Positions 6,863-15,784 of a stretch of 64,000 nt of DNA are shown in pieces. The DNA comes from Clostridia bacterium. Its GTDB lineage: Bacteria; Bacillota; Clostridia; Christensenellales; CAAEEZ01. A model generated the notes under the pieces. The model searched no databases. It worked only from the letters and a program-made list of their open reading frames with translations, and was not told the DNA's origin. Position 1 is the first letter of the stretch. Each line of letters starts with the position of its first letter. A program made the position numbers and the translations under genes. The stretch lies in assembly GCA_900755035.1 (NCBI GenBank), contig CAAEEZ010000017.1:186001-250000 (forward strand). The letters are read 5' to 3'.

Positions 6863-8653
6863 TTATTTAATATCAGGGTCGCTATTTATATCGCCACTCT
6901 CCTGAGCCTTTGCTTGTTCTGCTTGGTACAACTTGGTCATAATAGGCTCGGTCGTCTTAGAAAGTTTTTCAACTGCCTCTTTAATCTTATCTAGGTCGTC
7001 GGTGTTGATTTCCTCTCTTGCAGTTTTAACAGCGTCCTCTATGGTCTTTTTCTCGTCGTCAGTAATCTTATCAGGATTATCCTTTACGAATTTTTCCATA
7101 GTGAAGATTAGTTGTTCAGCGTTATTTTTAGCATCTACTACTTCTCTCTTCTTCTTATCTTCCTCAGCGTATTTTTCAGCATCTTTTACAGCCTTGTCAA
7201 TATCTTCTTCGCTTAGGTTTGTAGAAGCGGTAATAGTTATTGATTGCTCTTTGTTCGTTCCTTTATCTTTTGCCTTTACGCTAACGATACCGTTTGCATC
7301 AATATCAAAAGTAACTTCGATTTGAGGTATTCCTCTTGGAGCAGGCGCAATACCTACAAGTTGGAAATTACCAAGCGTTTTATTGTCTTTTGCAAACTCT
7401 CTTTCACCTTGTAAAACGTGAATATCAACGGAAGTTTGGTTGTCGGCAGCGGTTGAGAATACTTGCGACTTCGAAGTAGGTATCGTGGTATTTCTTTCGA
7501 TAAGTTTTGTAAATACGCCACCCAAAGTTTCAATACCTAGGCTAAGTGGAGTTACGTCAAGTAGTAGTACGTCGTTTACTTCGCCTGCTAGTACTCCACC
7601 TTGAATTGCTGCGCCGATTGCTACGCACTCGTCTGGGTTAATTCCCCTATAAGGCTCTTTGCCGGTAAACTTCTTAACTGCGTCGAATACCGCAGGGATA
7701 CGAGTTGAACCACCAACGAAGATAACTTTTGACAAATCGTTGCAAGTAAGTTTTGCATCTCTTAATGCGTTTTGCATAGGTACTAACGTGCTTTCAACAA
7801 GGTCGGCAGTTAGGCTATCAAACTTAGCTTTCGTCAAATCCATATCAATGTGTTTAGGTCCATCAGCGCCGATTGTGATAAACGGCAAGCTGATTTTAGT
7901 AGTAGTTACGCCGGACAAATCGATTTTTGCTTTTTCAGCAGCCTCTTTAATCCTTTGCATAGCCATTTTATCGTTAGATAGGTCAATGCCCTCTTTTGAC
8001 TTAAAGTCGTCTACTACGTATTTAATAATTCTGTTATCGAAGTCGTCGCCACCAAGTTTCGTATTACCGTTAGTAGACAAAACTTCGAATACACCGTCGC
8101 CGATTTCTAGAATAGATACGTCGAACGTTCCACCGCCAAGGTCGTAGATAAGAATTTTTTGGTTTTTGTTTTCTTCTTTATCTAGTCCGTATGCAAGTGC
8201 TGCTGCGGTTGGCTCGTTGATAATTCTCAATACTTCTAGTCCAGCAATTTTACCAGCGTCCTTAGTTGCTTGTCTTTGGCTGTCAGAGAAGTATGCAGGT
8301 ACGGTGATAACTGCTTGCGTTACAGGGCTACCAATATATGCTTCTGCGTCCTTTTTAAGTTTTGCAAGCACCATAGACGAAATTTCTTGTGGCGAATAAG
8401 TTTTATCGTCGATTTTTACTTTGTAGTCCGTACCCATCTCTCTTTTAATAGAACTTACTGTTCTATCAGGGTTCGTAATTGCTTGTCTTTTTGCAATTTC
8501 ACCTACAAGTCTTTCGCCCTCTTTATTAAATCCTACTACCGAAGGGGTAGTTCTATGTCCTTCTGCGCTAGCGATTACGGTAGCCTCGCCACCTTCCATT
8601 ACTGCTACGCACGAATTTGTTGTTCCTAAGTCAATACCAATTATTTTTCCCAT
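6863..8653 (-). CDS. dnaK: Chaperone DnaK (Hsp70)
   Basis: ATP-dependent Hsp70 chaperone, 596 residues. The ATPase domain shows GIDLGTTNSCVAV at 5-17, the phosphate-2 motif YDLGGGTFDVSI near 170 and VGGSTRIPAV near 310. The linker DVLLLDVTPLSLGIETLGG and the substrate-binding domain follow. The lid is complete, though the tail is a little shorter than in many homologues and ends in an acidic DPDIK. AGAAGGAGAT precedes the ATG. It lies between grpE and dnaJ in the HrcA-controlled operon. Confidence 0.98.
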   Translation of the reverse strand: MGKIIGIDLGTTNSCVAVMEGGEATVIASAEGHRTTPSVVGFNKEGERLVGEIAKRQAITNPDRTVSSIKREMGTDYKVKIDDKTYSPQEISSMVLAKLKKDAEAYIGSPVTQAVITVPAYFSDSQRQATKDAGKIAGLEVLRIINEPTAAALAYGLDKEENKNQKILIYDLGGGTFDVSILEIGDGVFEVLSTNGNTKLGGDDFDNRIIKYVVDDFKSKEGIDLSNDKMAMQRIKEAAEKAKIDLSGVTTTKISLPFITIGADGPKHIDMDLTKAKFDSLTADLVESTLVPMQNALRDAKLTCNDLSKVIFVGGSTRIPAVFDAVKKFTGKEPYRGINPDECVAIGAAIQGGVLAGEVNDVLLLDVTPLSLGIETLGGVFTKLIERNTTIPTSKSQVFSTAADNQTSVDIHVLQGEREFAKDNKTLGNFQLVGIAPAPRGIPQIEVTFDIDANGIVSVKAKDKGTNKEQSITITASTNLSEEDIDKAVKDAEKYAEEDKKKREVVDAKNNAEQLIFTMEKFVKDNPDKITDDEKKTIEDAVKTAREEINTDDLDKIKEAVEKLSKTTEPIMTKLYQAEQAKAQESGDINSDPDIK

Positions 8654-8686
8654 GATTATATCTCCTTCTAAACTTTATTTTCTTAA

Positions 8687-9202
8687 TTATTTTGCTACTC
8701 TTACGGTAGCGTATCTAAGTACGGTATCCTTTATCATATATCCTTTTTGGAATACCATAGTTATTTTGCCAGCATTTTCAGGGTCGTCCTCTTGCATTAT
8801 TGCGTTGTGATAATTTGGGTCGAACTCCTCTCCAAGCGATTGCATCTCGGTTACGTTGTACTTTTCGAAAATAGTATTTAATTGATTCATAACTAATTGA
8901 ATACCTGCTTTCGTATTTTCGTCCGTAATCATAGTCATTGCTCTTTCAAGGTTATCGGCAACGGCTAGTAAATCGGTAAGTACGTCTTTCGTCGTTTCCT
9001 CTCTCGTTTTCGATACTACGCTTGCATTTCTCTTTCTAAAATTATCAAAGTCCGCTTGTAATCTTAAAGATTTGTCTTTCAAGACTGCTATTTCGCTTAT
9101 CAACTTTTCCTCTTCAGTAGGTTGAGTATCTTCCGCCTCTTGTGTTACTTCTAGTTCTTCTTCTTTAATTTCGTTTTCGTTAAGGTCCTTATTTTTTCCC
9201 AT
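8687..9202 (-). CDS. grpE: Nucleotide exchange factor GrpE
   Basis: 171-residue GrpE, which releases ADP from DnaK. It has an acidic, disordered N-terminus (about 1-45), a long coiled-coil helix (LKDKSLRLQADFDNFRKRN, about 46-64), and the C-terminal beta domain ending in the signature GYMIKDTVLRYATVRVAK. The start follows AAAGGTG. It sits immediately downstream of hrcA and upstream of dnaK, the standard class I heat-shock arrangement in Bacillota. Confidence 0.96.
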   Translation of the reverse strand: MGKNKDLNENEIKEEELEVTQEAEDTQPTEEEKLISEIAVLKDKSLRLQADFDNFRKRNASVVSKTREETTKDVLTDLLAVADNLERAMTMITDENTKAGIQLVMNQLNTIFEKYNVTEMQSLGEEFDPNYHNAIMQEDDPENAGKITMVFQKGYMIKDTVLRYATVRVAK

Positions 9203-9211
9203 TTCACACCT

Positions 9212-10273
9212 TTATTCTTTATTATCGTCAGTCAACTTTTTAGGGGTGTTCGCTTTGTGCTGTACCACTTCGTCAACTGCTTTGCTCATATAATTTAGTA
9301 CGGATACGACTTTGTTGTAGTCCATTCTTTCTGGGCCGATTACGCCAACCTGACCAACTTCTTTGCCGTTAATTTTATATTTTGCCGTAACTATTGCACT
9401 GTTGTCTATTCCGCCTTGCTCGTTACCAATTTTAACGCTAAACTCTATATCGTCGTTATTTTCGATAAGTTTTAGTAGGTTTTCCTTTTGGTTTACGATG
9501 CTCAAAAAGTTTTTAGCAGAATCTATATCGTTGCACTCGGGATAATCTAGCATTTTCAGTTCCCCTTCCATAAACACCTTTTTGTCTATTTCGGAGTAGC
9601 TTGCAATTACTTCGATTAGTTTTTCAACCAAGTCCCTAAAATTATCCATCTCGCTGTTTACTAGGTCGTCGGTAAAAGCAATCTCGTCTACGTACTTCCC
9701 TTTGAATATATTATTGATAAGGTTGTTTGCCGTAGCCAAATATCCCTCGTTCATATTCTCTGGTAAAGTTATCGTCTTATCCCTTAATACTCCACTATCG
9801 GTAATGATAATTACAAGAGCCATATCGTCGCCAAGGTCCACAAGTTTTATTTCCCTAATCTTTACCTTGCTGATATCGTTTATTACGATAACCGAAGTAT
9901 AGTTCGTTACGTCGCTGATTATTTGAGCAGTCTTTTTAACTATATCTTCCATTTGAACGATTTTGTCTTCAAAGTAACTATTTATCGTTTCTTTTTCTTT
10001 TACCGTAAGCGGTTTGTTGTGTACGAAGGTTTCGCAGTAGGTTTTATATCCTTTACTTGACGGAATCCTTCCCGACGCTACGTGCGGTTGAATTAAATAG
10101 CCCATCTCTTCAAGTGCCGCAAGTTCACTACGAATAGTTGCCGAACTTATTTCAGTCATATATTTGGTTTTGATTTCACCACTTGAAACAGGCTCACCGG
10201 TAGAAATATATTCCTCTACTAAGGCTTGCAATATCTTCTGTTTTCTTGGTGATAATTTTTCCGTATTACTCAT
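9212..10273 (-). CDS. hrcA: Heat-inducible transcription repressor HrcA
   Basis: 353-residue repressor of class I heat-shock genes; GroESL normally keeps the family active. It has an N-terminal winged helix (RKQKILQALVEEYISTGEPV, then SSATIRSELAALEEMGYL), the HrcA signature HVASGRIPSSKGY near 68-80, and a GAF-like dimerisation region with IGPERMDY near the C-terminus. It is the first gene of its own target operon. The ribosome-binding site is weak: a sequence identical to a CIRCE half-site (GAGTGCTAA, 10278-10286) occupies the place where a Shine-Dalgarno would be. Confidence 0.97.
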   Translation of the reverse strand: MSNTEKLSPRKQKILQALVEEYISTGEPVSSGEIKTKYMTEISSATIRSELAALEEMGYLIQPHVASGRIPSSKGYKTYCETFVHNKPLTVKEKETINSYFEDKIVQMEDIVKKTAQIISDVTNYTSVIVINDISKVKIREIKLVDLGDDMALVIIITDSGVLRDKTITLPENMNEGYLATANNLINNIFKGKYVDEIAFTDDLVNSEMDNFRDLVEKLIEVIASYSEIDKKVFMEGELKMLDYPECNDIDSAKNFLSIVNQKENLLKLIENNDDIEFSVKIGNEQGGIDNSAIVTAKYKINGKEVGQVGVIGPERMDYNKVVSVLNYMSKAVDEVVQHKANTPKKLTDDNKE

Positions 10274-10277
10274 AATA

Positions 10278-10286
10278 TTAGCACTC
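10278..10286 (-). promoter_or_regulatory. Extra CIRCE half-site at the hrcA start
   Basis: Exact match to the CIRCE half-site (GAGTGCTAA on the minus strand), 4 nt before the hrcA ATG and 14 nt from the nearer arm of the full CIRCE-like palindrome. It could extend HrcA binding or mask the ribosome-binding region. Confidence 0.5.
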
Positions 10287-10300
10287 TCAGTTTTTATTTG

Positions 10301-10327
10301 TTAGCAATCATTTAACTTAACTGCTAA
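10301..10327 (-). promoter_or_regulatory. CIRCE operator (HrcA binding site), slightly degenerate
   Basis: TTAGCAATC (10301-10309), a 9-nt spacer and AACTGCTAA (10319-10327). Against the CIRCE consensus TTAGCACTC-N9-GAGTGCTAA the arms match 8/9 and 7/9, with the exact N9 spacing and both TTAGC cores intact. It lies immediately downstream of the promoter -10 box, where HrcA would block transcription of hrcA-grpE-dnaK-dnaJ. Confidence 0.85.
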
Positions 10328-10331
10328 GATT

Positions 10332-10359
10332 ATTATACTACTATAATATCGTTTGTCAA
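10332..10359 (-). promoter_or_regulatory. Promoter of the hrcA heat-shock operon
   Basis: Both hexamers are perfect sigma-A matches on the minus strand: TTGACA (10354-10359), a 16-nt spacer and TATAAT (10332-10337). The CIRCE operator covers the predicted transcription start. Confidence 0.9.
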
Positions 10360-10402
10360 GAGAATTTGGCAATATTTTATATAGATTGCTAAAATTTTTT
10401 AT

Positions 10403-10443
10403 AAAAAAATACTGTACTACTAGTATTTACTAATAGTTGCAGT
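10403..10443 (-). terminator. Intrinsic terminator of lepA-hemW
   Basis: On the minus strand, an imperfect long stem (ACTG..ACTA..TAGTA pairing with TACTA..TAGT..CAGT, 10411-10443) is followed by seven T (10403-10409). It separates hemW from the hrcA promoter. Confidence 0.7.
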
Positions 10444-10489
10444 TTTATAATTTTTTTTCGTATTTGCAAAAACAAGTGAATATTTATAC

Positions 10490-11599
10490 TTAAATATCCA
10501 TAAATTCCACTATAATTTCGTTAGAAACCTCGTAGTATTTTTCTTTGATTTTTACAAAGTTTTCAGTAATATCTAGGTAGTTTTTCAACTTATCAAGTTG
10601 TTTTCTATACTTTTCAAAAAAGTTTACGCCGTAACTTTTTTCATACCTAATAAGGTCTATACCCTTTTTGGTTCTAAGCGAAAGCATTATCGTTTCAAAC
10701 TCTTCGTCGTCTTTATCAAGTTTTTCCACGTTTTCATAACTTGCACCGTTAATATATTTGCTAATATTATTAGTATTATTAAATCTATAATTACCTATAA
10801 GCGAGTGGCTAGACGCCCCAAGCCCTAGGTAGTTAACCCTATCCCAATAAGCGTAATTATGCAAACTCACCTTATCAGCAAGACAAAAATTGCTAATTTC
10901 GTACCTGTCGTAGCCATGTTTTATTAAAGCGTCGTAGCAATAATCGTACAAATCGGCAGTTTGGTCGTCGGTTGGAAGTATAATTTTCCCACTATCCACC
11001 ATTTTTTTTAACGCCGTATTATCCTCTAATTGCAATGTATAGCAAGATATATGATTTACGCCAAGGCTATACGCAGTTTCAATCGCTAGTTTGCAGTCCT
11101 CTTTCGTTTGATTAGGCAGTCCTATCATAAGGTCAACGGACACGTTGTCAAAATACTCCTTCGCAAGTTTTACTGCGCTAACCGCTTCGCTAGCCGTATG
11201 TGGTCTATTAAGCAATTTAAGGATATCGTCGTTAAGGGTTTGAACACCGATACTCACCCTATTTACTCCTAAGTTCTTATAGGTTTTAAGTTTATTTTCG
11301 GTAATGCTATCGGGGTTAATTTCAATAGTAAATTCCTTAATATCCTTTTCGTACTTTGATAAAATAGAATTTACGGCGTAATACAAATCGTTTTCGTCTA
11401 CGTAAGAGGGAGTGCCTCCACCAACGTATACGGTTTTTATTTTATAGGCTTGCAGTTTACTAGCAATCTTATCGTTTTCATCTACTAGCCTATCAAGGTA
11501 TTCTTTCGACTTATTTACGCCTTTTATAGAGCAAAAATCGCAATAATAACATTTGCTTTTACAAAACGGAATATGAATATATAGTCCTAAATCTTTCAT
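10490..11599 (-). CDS. hemW: Radical-SAM heme chaperone HemW
   Basis: 369-residue protein of the HemN/HemW family. Members next to lepA in Bacillota are HemW, a heme-binding radical-SAM chaperone, rather than true coproporphyrinogen dehydrogenase. HIPFCKSKCYYCDFC carries cluster cysteines C13, C17, C20 and the extra C23. GGGTPSY and the TIEINPD region follow, and a HemW-type C-terminal domain ends the protein. The start is the ATG at 11597-11599 preceded by GAGGT; an in-frame longer start has no support. It lies downstream of lepA and ends at an intrinsic terminator. Confidence 0.93.
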   Translation of the reverse strand: MKDLGLYIHIPFCKSKCYYCDFCSIKGVNKSKEYLDRLVDENDKIASKLQAYKIKTVYVGGGTPSYVDENDLYYAVNSILSKYEKDIKEFTIEINPDSITENKLKTYKNLGVNRVSIGVQTLNDDILKLLNRPHTASEAVSAVKLAKEYFDNVSVDLMIGLPNQTKEDCKLAIETAYSLGVNHISCYTLQLEDNTALKKMVDSGKIILPTDDQTADLYDYCYDALIKHGYDRYEISNFCLADKVSLHNYAYWDRVNYLGLGASSHSLIGNYRFNNTNNISKYINGASYENVEKLDKDDEEFETIMLSLRTKKGIDLIRYEKSYGVNFFEKYRKQLDKLKNYLDITENFVKIKEKYYEVSNEIIVEFMDI

Positions 11600-11709
11600 A
11601 AGTACCTCGTAAAATTGCAAATATCATAATACTTTTTATATTTTTACTTATTTTTATACTTTATTATATATTGCTACAACACGACTATTGCTTGTTTTAT
11701 ATATTATTA

Positions 11710-13518
11710 TTATTGTTTATTGTCGTATTTTAGTATACTCATAAACGCCTCGCTAGGAACTTCTACCGTACCTATTTGACGCATACGTTTTTTACCTTTC
11801 TTTTGCTTTTCTAGTAGTTTTTTCTTTCTAGTAATATCACCGCCGTAGCACTTTGCTAGTACGTCTTTTCTCATTGCTTTTACGGTCTCACGTGCTATTA
11901 CTTTACCGCCAACGGCTGCCTGAATAGGTATTTCAAACATTTGTCTTGGAATAATATCACGCAATCTTTCAGCAATACTTCTGCCCCTTGCGTACGCTCT
12001 ATCTTTATGCACTATAATGCTTAGAGCATCACAAATATCACCGTTAAGCAATATATCAAGTTTTACCATTGGGTTAGCCCTATAACCGATTATTTCATAG
12101 TCAAAACTTGCATACCCTCTCGAACTCGATTTAATCGCATCAAAAAAGTCGTAAATAATTTCGTTAAGTGGCATCTCGTAAGTTAAACATACCCTATTAG
12201 CGTCAAGATAAGTCATATCCTTGTATTCGCCACGCTTTTCGGTGCATATATCCATTATATTGCCAACGTAGGTAGGTGGAGTATAGATAAGCGCCTTAAC
12301 GAACGGCTCTTCTATTCTTTCTATTTCGGACGGATTAGGTAGGTGCGACGGATTTTCAACCATAACGGTTTCCCCGTCCGTCTTTATCACCTTGTACGAA
12401 ACGCTAGGTGCTGTGGTAATAATATCTAAATTATACTCTCTTTCTAGTCGCTCTTCGATAATATCCATGTGTAGCAATCCTAAAAAGCCACATCTAAAAC
12501 CAAAGCCAAGCGCCTGAGATACTTCCTGTTCAAAATGTAAGGACGCATCGTTTAGTTTTAACTTTTCAAGCGATTCCTTTAATTCGTTGTACTTCGAGCC
12601 GTCGGCCGGATAAATACCTGCAAACACCATAGGTTTTGCCTCTTTGTAGCCTGGCAACGGTTCTCTTGCGCCACCTACGGCAAGGGTTATCGTATCGCCT
12701 ACCCTAGTGTCGCTTACGGTTTTGATACTTGCAGCAATATATCCAACGTCGCCACAGCAAATTTCTTCGGTTGGCACGTATCTTGGGTTTAAGTAGCCAA
12801 CTTCGGTTACTTCAAACTCCTTTCCCGTTGCAAACATTTTTATCTTATCGCCAACTTTTAGTTTTCCGTCAAACACCCTAACGAAACTAACTGCGCCTTT
12901 ATAGTTATCGTACACTGAGTCGAATATAAGCGCTTTGAACGGAGCGTTTATATCTCCTTTTGGGCAAGGCAAGATTTCCACTATTTTATCAAGTAAGTTT
13001 TCTATACCAAGTCCCGTTTTTGCGCTTACAAGCGGTGCTTCCTCTGCGTCAAGCCCAATAGTATTTTCAATATCGGCTTTCGTGCCCTCTACGTCGGCGG
13101 ACGCAAGGTCTATTTTATTTAGTACGGGCAAAATTTCAAGGTCGCTGTCAAGCGCTAAATACACGTTGGTCAAGGTTTGCGCCTCTACGCCCTGCGTTGC
13201 GTCAACTACGAGTAACGCTCCTTCGCAAGCCGCAAGCGACCTAGACACTTCGTAAGTAAAGTCCACGTGCCCGGGGGTATCTATTAGGTTTAGAATATAC
13301 TCTTCGCCCTTGTAATTGTATTTCATACGAACGGATTGAAGCTTAATCGTAATGCCCCTTTCCTTTTCAATATCCATATTATCAAGCATTTGCTCGCTAA
13401 TGTCACGAGTAGAAACTACACCCGTTTTTTCAATCAGCCTGTCGGCAAGAGTGCTTTTACCATGGTCAATGTGGGCAATTATGGAAAAATTCCTGATATG
13501 CGATAATCTATCTTGCAT
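11710..13518 (-). CDS. lepA: Elongation factor 4 (LepA)
   Basis: 602-residue ribosome-associated GTPase that acts on stalled or mis-translocated ribosomes. The G motifs are clear: AHIDHGKSTLADRL near 15-28, DTPGHVDF, and NKIDLASAD. EF-G-like domains II, III and V follow, and the LepA-specific C-terminal domain contains MRKDVLAKCYGGDITRKKKL. AGGAG lies 7 nt before the ATG. It is first of the lepA-hemW pair, with its promoter overlapping the divergent glycerophosphodiesterase promoter. Confidence 0.97.
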   Translation of the reverse strand: MQDRLSHIRNFSIIAHIDHGKSTLADRLIEKTGVVSTRDISEQMLDNMDIEKERGITIKLQSVRMKYNYKGEEYILNLIDTPGHVDFTYEVSRSLAACEGALLVVDATQGVEAQTLTNVYLALDSDLEILPVLNKIDLASADVEGTKADIENTIGLDAEEAPLVSAKTGLGIENLLDKIVEILPCPKGDINAPFKALIFDSVYDNYKGAVSFVRVFDGKLKVGDKIKMFATGKEFEVTEVGYLNPRYVPTEEICCGDVGYIAASIKTVSDTRVGDTITLAVGGAREPLPGYKEAKPMVFAGIYPADGSKYNELKESLEKLKLNDASLHFEQEVSQALGFGFRCGFLGLLHMDIIEERLEREYNLDIITTAPSVSYKVIKTDGETVMVENPSHLPNPSEIERIEEPFVKALIYTPPTYVGNIMDICTEKRGEYKDMTYLDANRVCLTYEMPLNEIIYDFFDAIKSSSRGYASFDYEIIGYRANPMVKLDILLNGDICDALSIIVHKDRAYARGRSIAERLRDIIPRQMFEIPIQAAVGGKVIARETVKAMRKDVLAKCYGGDITRKKKLLEKQKKGKKRMRQIGTVEVPSEAFMSILKYDNKQ

Positions 13519-13545
13519 ATAAACTCCTAAAAAGTGTTTTAAGTA

Positions 13546-13574
13546 TTTACAAAAATGCGAATTACTTGTATAAT
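13546..13574 (+). promoter_or_regulatory. Promoter of the glycerophosphodiesterase gene
   Basis: TTTACA (13546-13551), a 17-nt spacer and a perfect TATAAT (13569-13574), upstream of the plus-strand gene starting at 13649. Confidence 0.75.
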
Positions 13575-13594
13575 TACACTTGTAAATATAAGAT

Positions 13595-13603
13595 ATTATA
13601 TCA
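13595..13603 (-). promoter_or_regulatory. Extended -10 promoter of lepA-hemW
   Basis: TGATATAAT on the minus strand is an extended -10 element (TG-N-TATAAT, 13595-13603). No good -35 is visible at 17 nt. The predicted leader is about 70 nt. Confidence 0.5.
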
Positions 13604-13648
13604 TACTTTATATAAATATAAAAATATTTTAAGCGTTAAGGAGTAAAA

Positions 13649-14422
13649 ATGACTAACTATTGGCTAATTGACAGACCTATTGCTCATCGTGGCTACCACA
13701 AAAAAGAGGACAATATTCCTGAAAATTCTCTGCTTGCATTTCAAAGGGCAATAGACAACAATCTAAATATCGAACTTGACGTACAAATTACCACCGACAA
13801 CAAAGTGGTCGTTTTTCACGACCAAACGGCAAAACGTATGGCGGGCGTAGACAAAAAAATAGTAGATATGTCGTACGAAAAAGTAAAAAATCTTAAATTA
13901 GACGGCCTAGACGTACACCCACCGCTACTTGAAGAAGTGCTTGAATTAGTTAACGGACAAGTAGGTATCGTAATAGAACTAAAAAGTTTGTTCTTTTCCC
14001 CTACTTTCAGGCTTGAACGCCACGTTAAAAAAATATTAAAAACGTATAACGGGCTTTATTGCATCAAATCGTTTAATCCACTTACGGAAATTTGGTTTTT
14101 CAACCATTTCCACAAAGTTACCCGTGGCATTTTAGTAGGCGTAAAAATCGAGTGGCTAAACAAAATGATGAAATTCTGTTTTCCGTTTTGTAACTACTGC
14201 TCTTTTAACGTAGATATGCTACCAAACGATATGGTAGAAAAAGGATTTAGGCAAAAGAAAAAACCGCTAATTAGTTGGACGGTAGATTCTATTGAAGACG
14301 TTGAAAAGGTAAAACAATACGCTGACAATATCGTATTTGAAAATCTTGATATTGATGTTGTAGAAGAATACTACAACTACAATATAAACATAATAAAGGA
14401 CTACCCTGACTTTAAGGTTTAA
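13649..14422 (+). CDS. Glycerophosphodiester phosphodiesterase
   Basis: 257-residue GDPD-family enzyme that splits glycerophosphodiesters into glycerol 3-phosphate and an alcohol. The catalytic and metal-binding set is present: H13-R14 (IAHRGYH), E25-N26 (PENSLLAF), E42-x-D44 (IELDVQ) and H57-D58 (VVFHD). ISWTVDS near the C-terminus matches the family's last conserved block. It has no signal peptide, so it is a cytosolic UgpQ-like enzyme recycling lipid head groups. AAGGAG precedes the start. It is monocistronic, with its own promoter and a terminator shared with the convergent operon. Confidence 0.93.
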   Translation: MTNYWLIDRPIAHRGYHKKEDNIPENSLLAFQRAIDNNLNIELDVQITTDNKVVVFHDQTAKRMAGVDKKIVDMSYEKVKNLKLDGLDVHPPLLEEVLELVNGQVGIVIELKSLFFSPTFRLERHVKKILKTYNGLYCIKSFNPLTEIWFFNHFHKVTRGILVGVKIEWLNKMMKFCFPFCNYCSFNVDMLPNDMVEKGFRQKKKPLISWTVDSIEDVEKVKQYADNIVFENLDIDVVEEYYNYNINIIKDYPDFKV

Positions 14423-14484
14423 GACAATTTATTATGTAAAAATAGATTTTTAATAATAAAATTGTCAAAAATTATAAATATACT

Positions 14485-14515
14485 AAAAAAGAGCACTAAA
14501 AACTGCTCTTTTTTT
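14485..14515. terminator. Bidirectional terminator between the glycerophosphodiesterase and isc operons
   Basis: Stem AAGAGCA (14489-14495) / TGCTCTT (14504-14510), with an A-run on the left and a T-run on the right. It works for the plus-strand phosphodiesterase and the minus-strand isc operon alike. Confidence 0.85.
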
Positions 14516-14573
14516 ATCATATTTACTATATATAAAAAAATATCTAGTTATTTACTATAATATATTTTAATTA

Positions 14574-15389
14574 TTAAATGGTATCTAAAATTTCTTTTTT
14601 AATTACGCCGTAACATTCGTAAGTCTTACCACCGTTTAGTAGATACGCTTTAAGTTTCTTTTGTAAAGCGGTGTTTTCAGGATAATTCTTATAATCGCCG
14701 TCCTTTCTTTCAAACACTCTTTCTTCGGCTTGCTTGCTTTCTATCTTACTAGTTACGTTAAATAAACTTTGGAATTTTATAATATTACTATTTTCGTCAA
14801 GCAATTTTTGTAAATTCGTATCAAGTAGCCACGAAAAACAATAGAATTCATCTACTCCAAAATACTCTTTTGCTCTTTTAATGCTACTTAGCACTTTATC
14901 GTAGTCAAGGCTACTATCCTTTGGAATATGTATAAATAATACTAGACGTTTCTTAGGTGTAAACTTGCCGTTTAACGTTTTTCTAACCCACCTTAGTTCG
15001 TACTGCAATCTACCTAATCTAATAACTTTTCTAGTTAAACTATTTATTACCCAATTATATTCGCCTAGCCCAACGCCGTTTTTAGAATACTCTTTTGCCC
15101 AAATTGCAATATCTCTAAATTGAGTAACGAAGTCCTCGTAACTAAAGCTTAACGATTGAAAAAGCGAATACTCCTCGTAACTTAACCTACAAAACGCACG
15201 TAAAAAAGTTAGTTCTAAGTTTAACGAATTAGTCTTAGCATACTTTTTAATTAGATTATTACAATTCTTGCCGTCGCTAACTAATTTTTGGCATTTTTTA
15301 AGCACCGAAAAATCAATTTCGGTGCTTAGTACTTCGTTTATTTCAGCCTCTTCAAGACCTATATCTACTAAAAATCGTTCAAAACTCAT
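14574..15389 (-). CDS. Acyltransferase-like protein (NAT_N/GNAT_C type) of the isc operon
   Basis: A 271-residue protein resembling the clostridial 'acyltransferase domain-containing' family, with an N-terminal helical NAT_N-like half and a C-terminal GNAT_C-like half. The features I rely on are IRLGRLQYELRWVR near 148-161, RLVLFIHIPKDSSLDYD near 174-190, FYCFSWLLDTNLQKLL near 207-222 and SNIIKFQSLF near 226-235. The substrate is unknown. The ATG overlaps the iscU stop (TAATG) with no ribosome-binding site, so it is translationally coupled to the iron-sulfur scaffold gene. That coupling suggests, but does not prove, a link to cluster assembly. The family call is from memory of motifs and is moderate. 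Confidence 0.6.
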   Translation of the reverse strand: MSFERFLVDIGLEEAEINEVLSTEIDFSVLKKCQKLVSDGKNCNNLIKKYAKTNSLNLELTFLRAFCRLSYEEYSLFQSLSFSYEDFVTQFRDIAIWAKEYSKNGVGLGEYNWVINSLTRKVIRLGRLQYELRWVRKTLNGKFTPKKRLVLFIHIPKDSSLDYDKVLSSIKRAKEYFGVDEFYCFSWLLDTNLQKLLDENSNIIKFQSLFNVTSKIESKQAEERVFERKDGDYKNYPENTALQKKLKAYLLNGGKTYECYGVIKKEILDTI

Positions 15390-15784
15390 TAGTCTAGATA
15401 GTCTTTAATATCTTTACCTTTCTTTTCAAGATAATCTTTAACTGCTGCGTGAATAGCGTCTTCCGCTAACACTGAGCAATGAATTTTTTGTGGTGGCAAA
15501 CCTTCAAGTTCTTCAACGACTTGTCTATTCGTTAGTTTCAACGCTTCTTTAATAGTTTTGCCTATTAGCATTTGCGTTGCCATAGAACTGCTTGCAACAG
15601 CCGCTGCACAACCAAAAGTTTGGAATTTTGCATCTTCTATTACTTCGTCGTCGTTAATCTTCAAAAATATTTGCATAATATCGCCACACTCCGGGCTACC
15701 AACCTTGCTTTCGCCGTCAGCGTTTTCTATCACGCCTACGTTTCTAGGGTTTTTGAAGTTATCCATTACTTTATCGTTATACAT
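15389..15784 (-). CDS. iscU: Iron-sulfur cluster scaffold IscU/NifU N-terminal type
   Basis: 131-residue scaffold on which [2Fe-2S] or [4Fe-4S] clusters are built. The three cluster cysteines are visible: C33 (SPECGD, with the adjacent D35), C59 (FGCAAA) and C103 (KIHCSVLAE). Length and motif spacing match the NifU-N/IscU family of anaerobic Bacillota rather than SufU, which has an insertion. AGAAGGAG precedes the start; the gene overlaps iscS by 8 nt. Confidence 0.95.
   Translation of the reverse strand: MYNDKVMDNFKNPRNVGVIENADGESKVGSPECGDIMQIFLKINDDEVIEDAKFQTFGCAAAVASSSMATQMLIGKTIKEALKLTNRQVVEELEGLPPQKIHCSVLAEDAIHAAVKDYLEKKGKDIKDYLD

Noticed and set aside
10490..11599. Oxygen-independent coproporphyrinogen dehydrogenase (HemN)
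   Set aside because: Length and lepA linkage point to HemW; no heme-synthesis genes are nearby.
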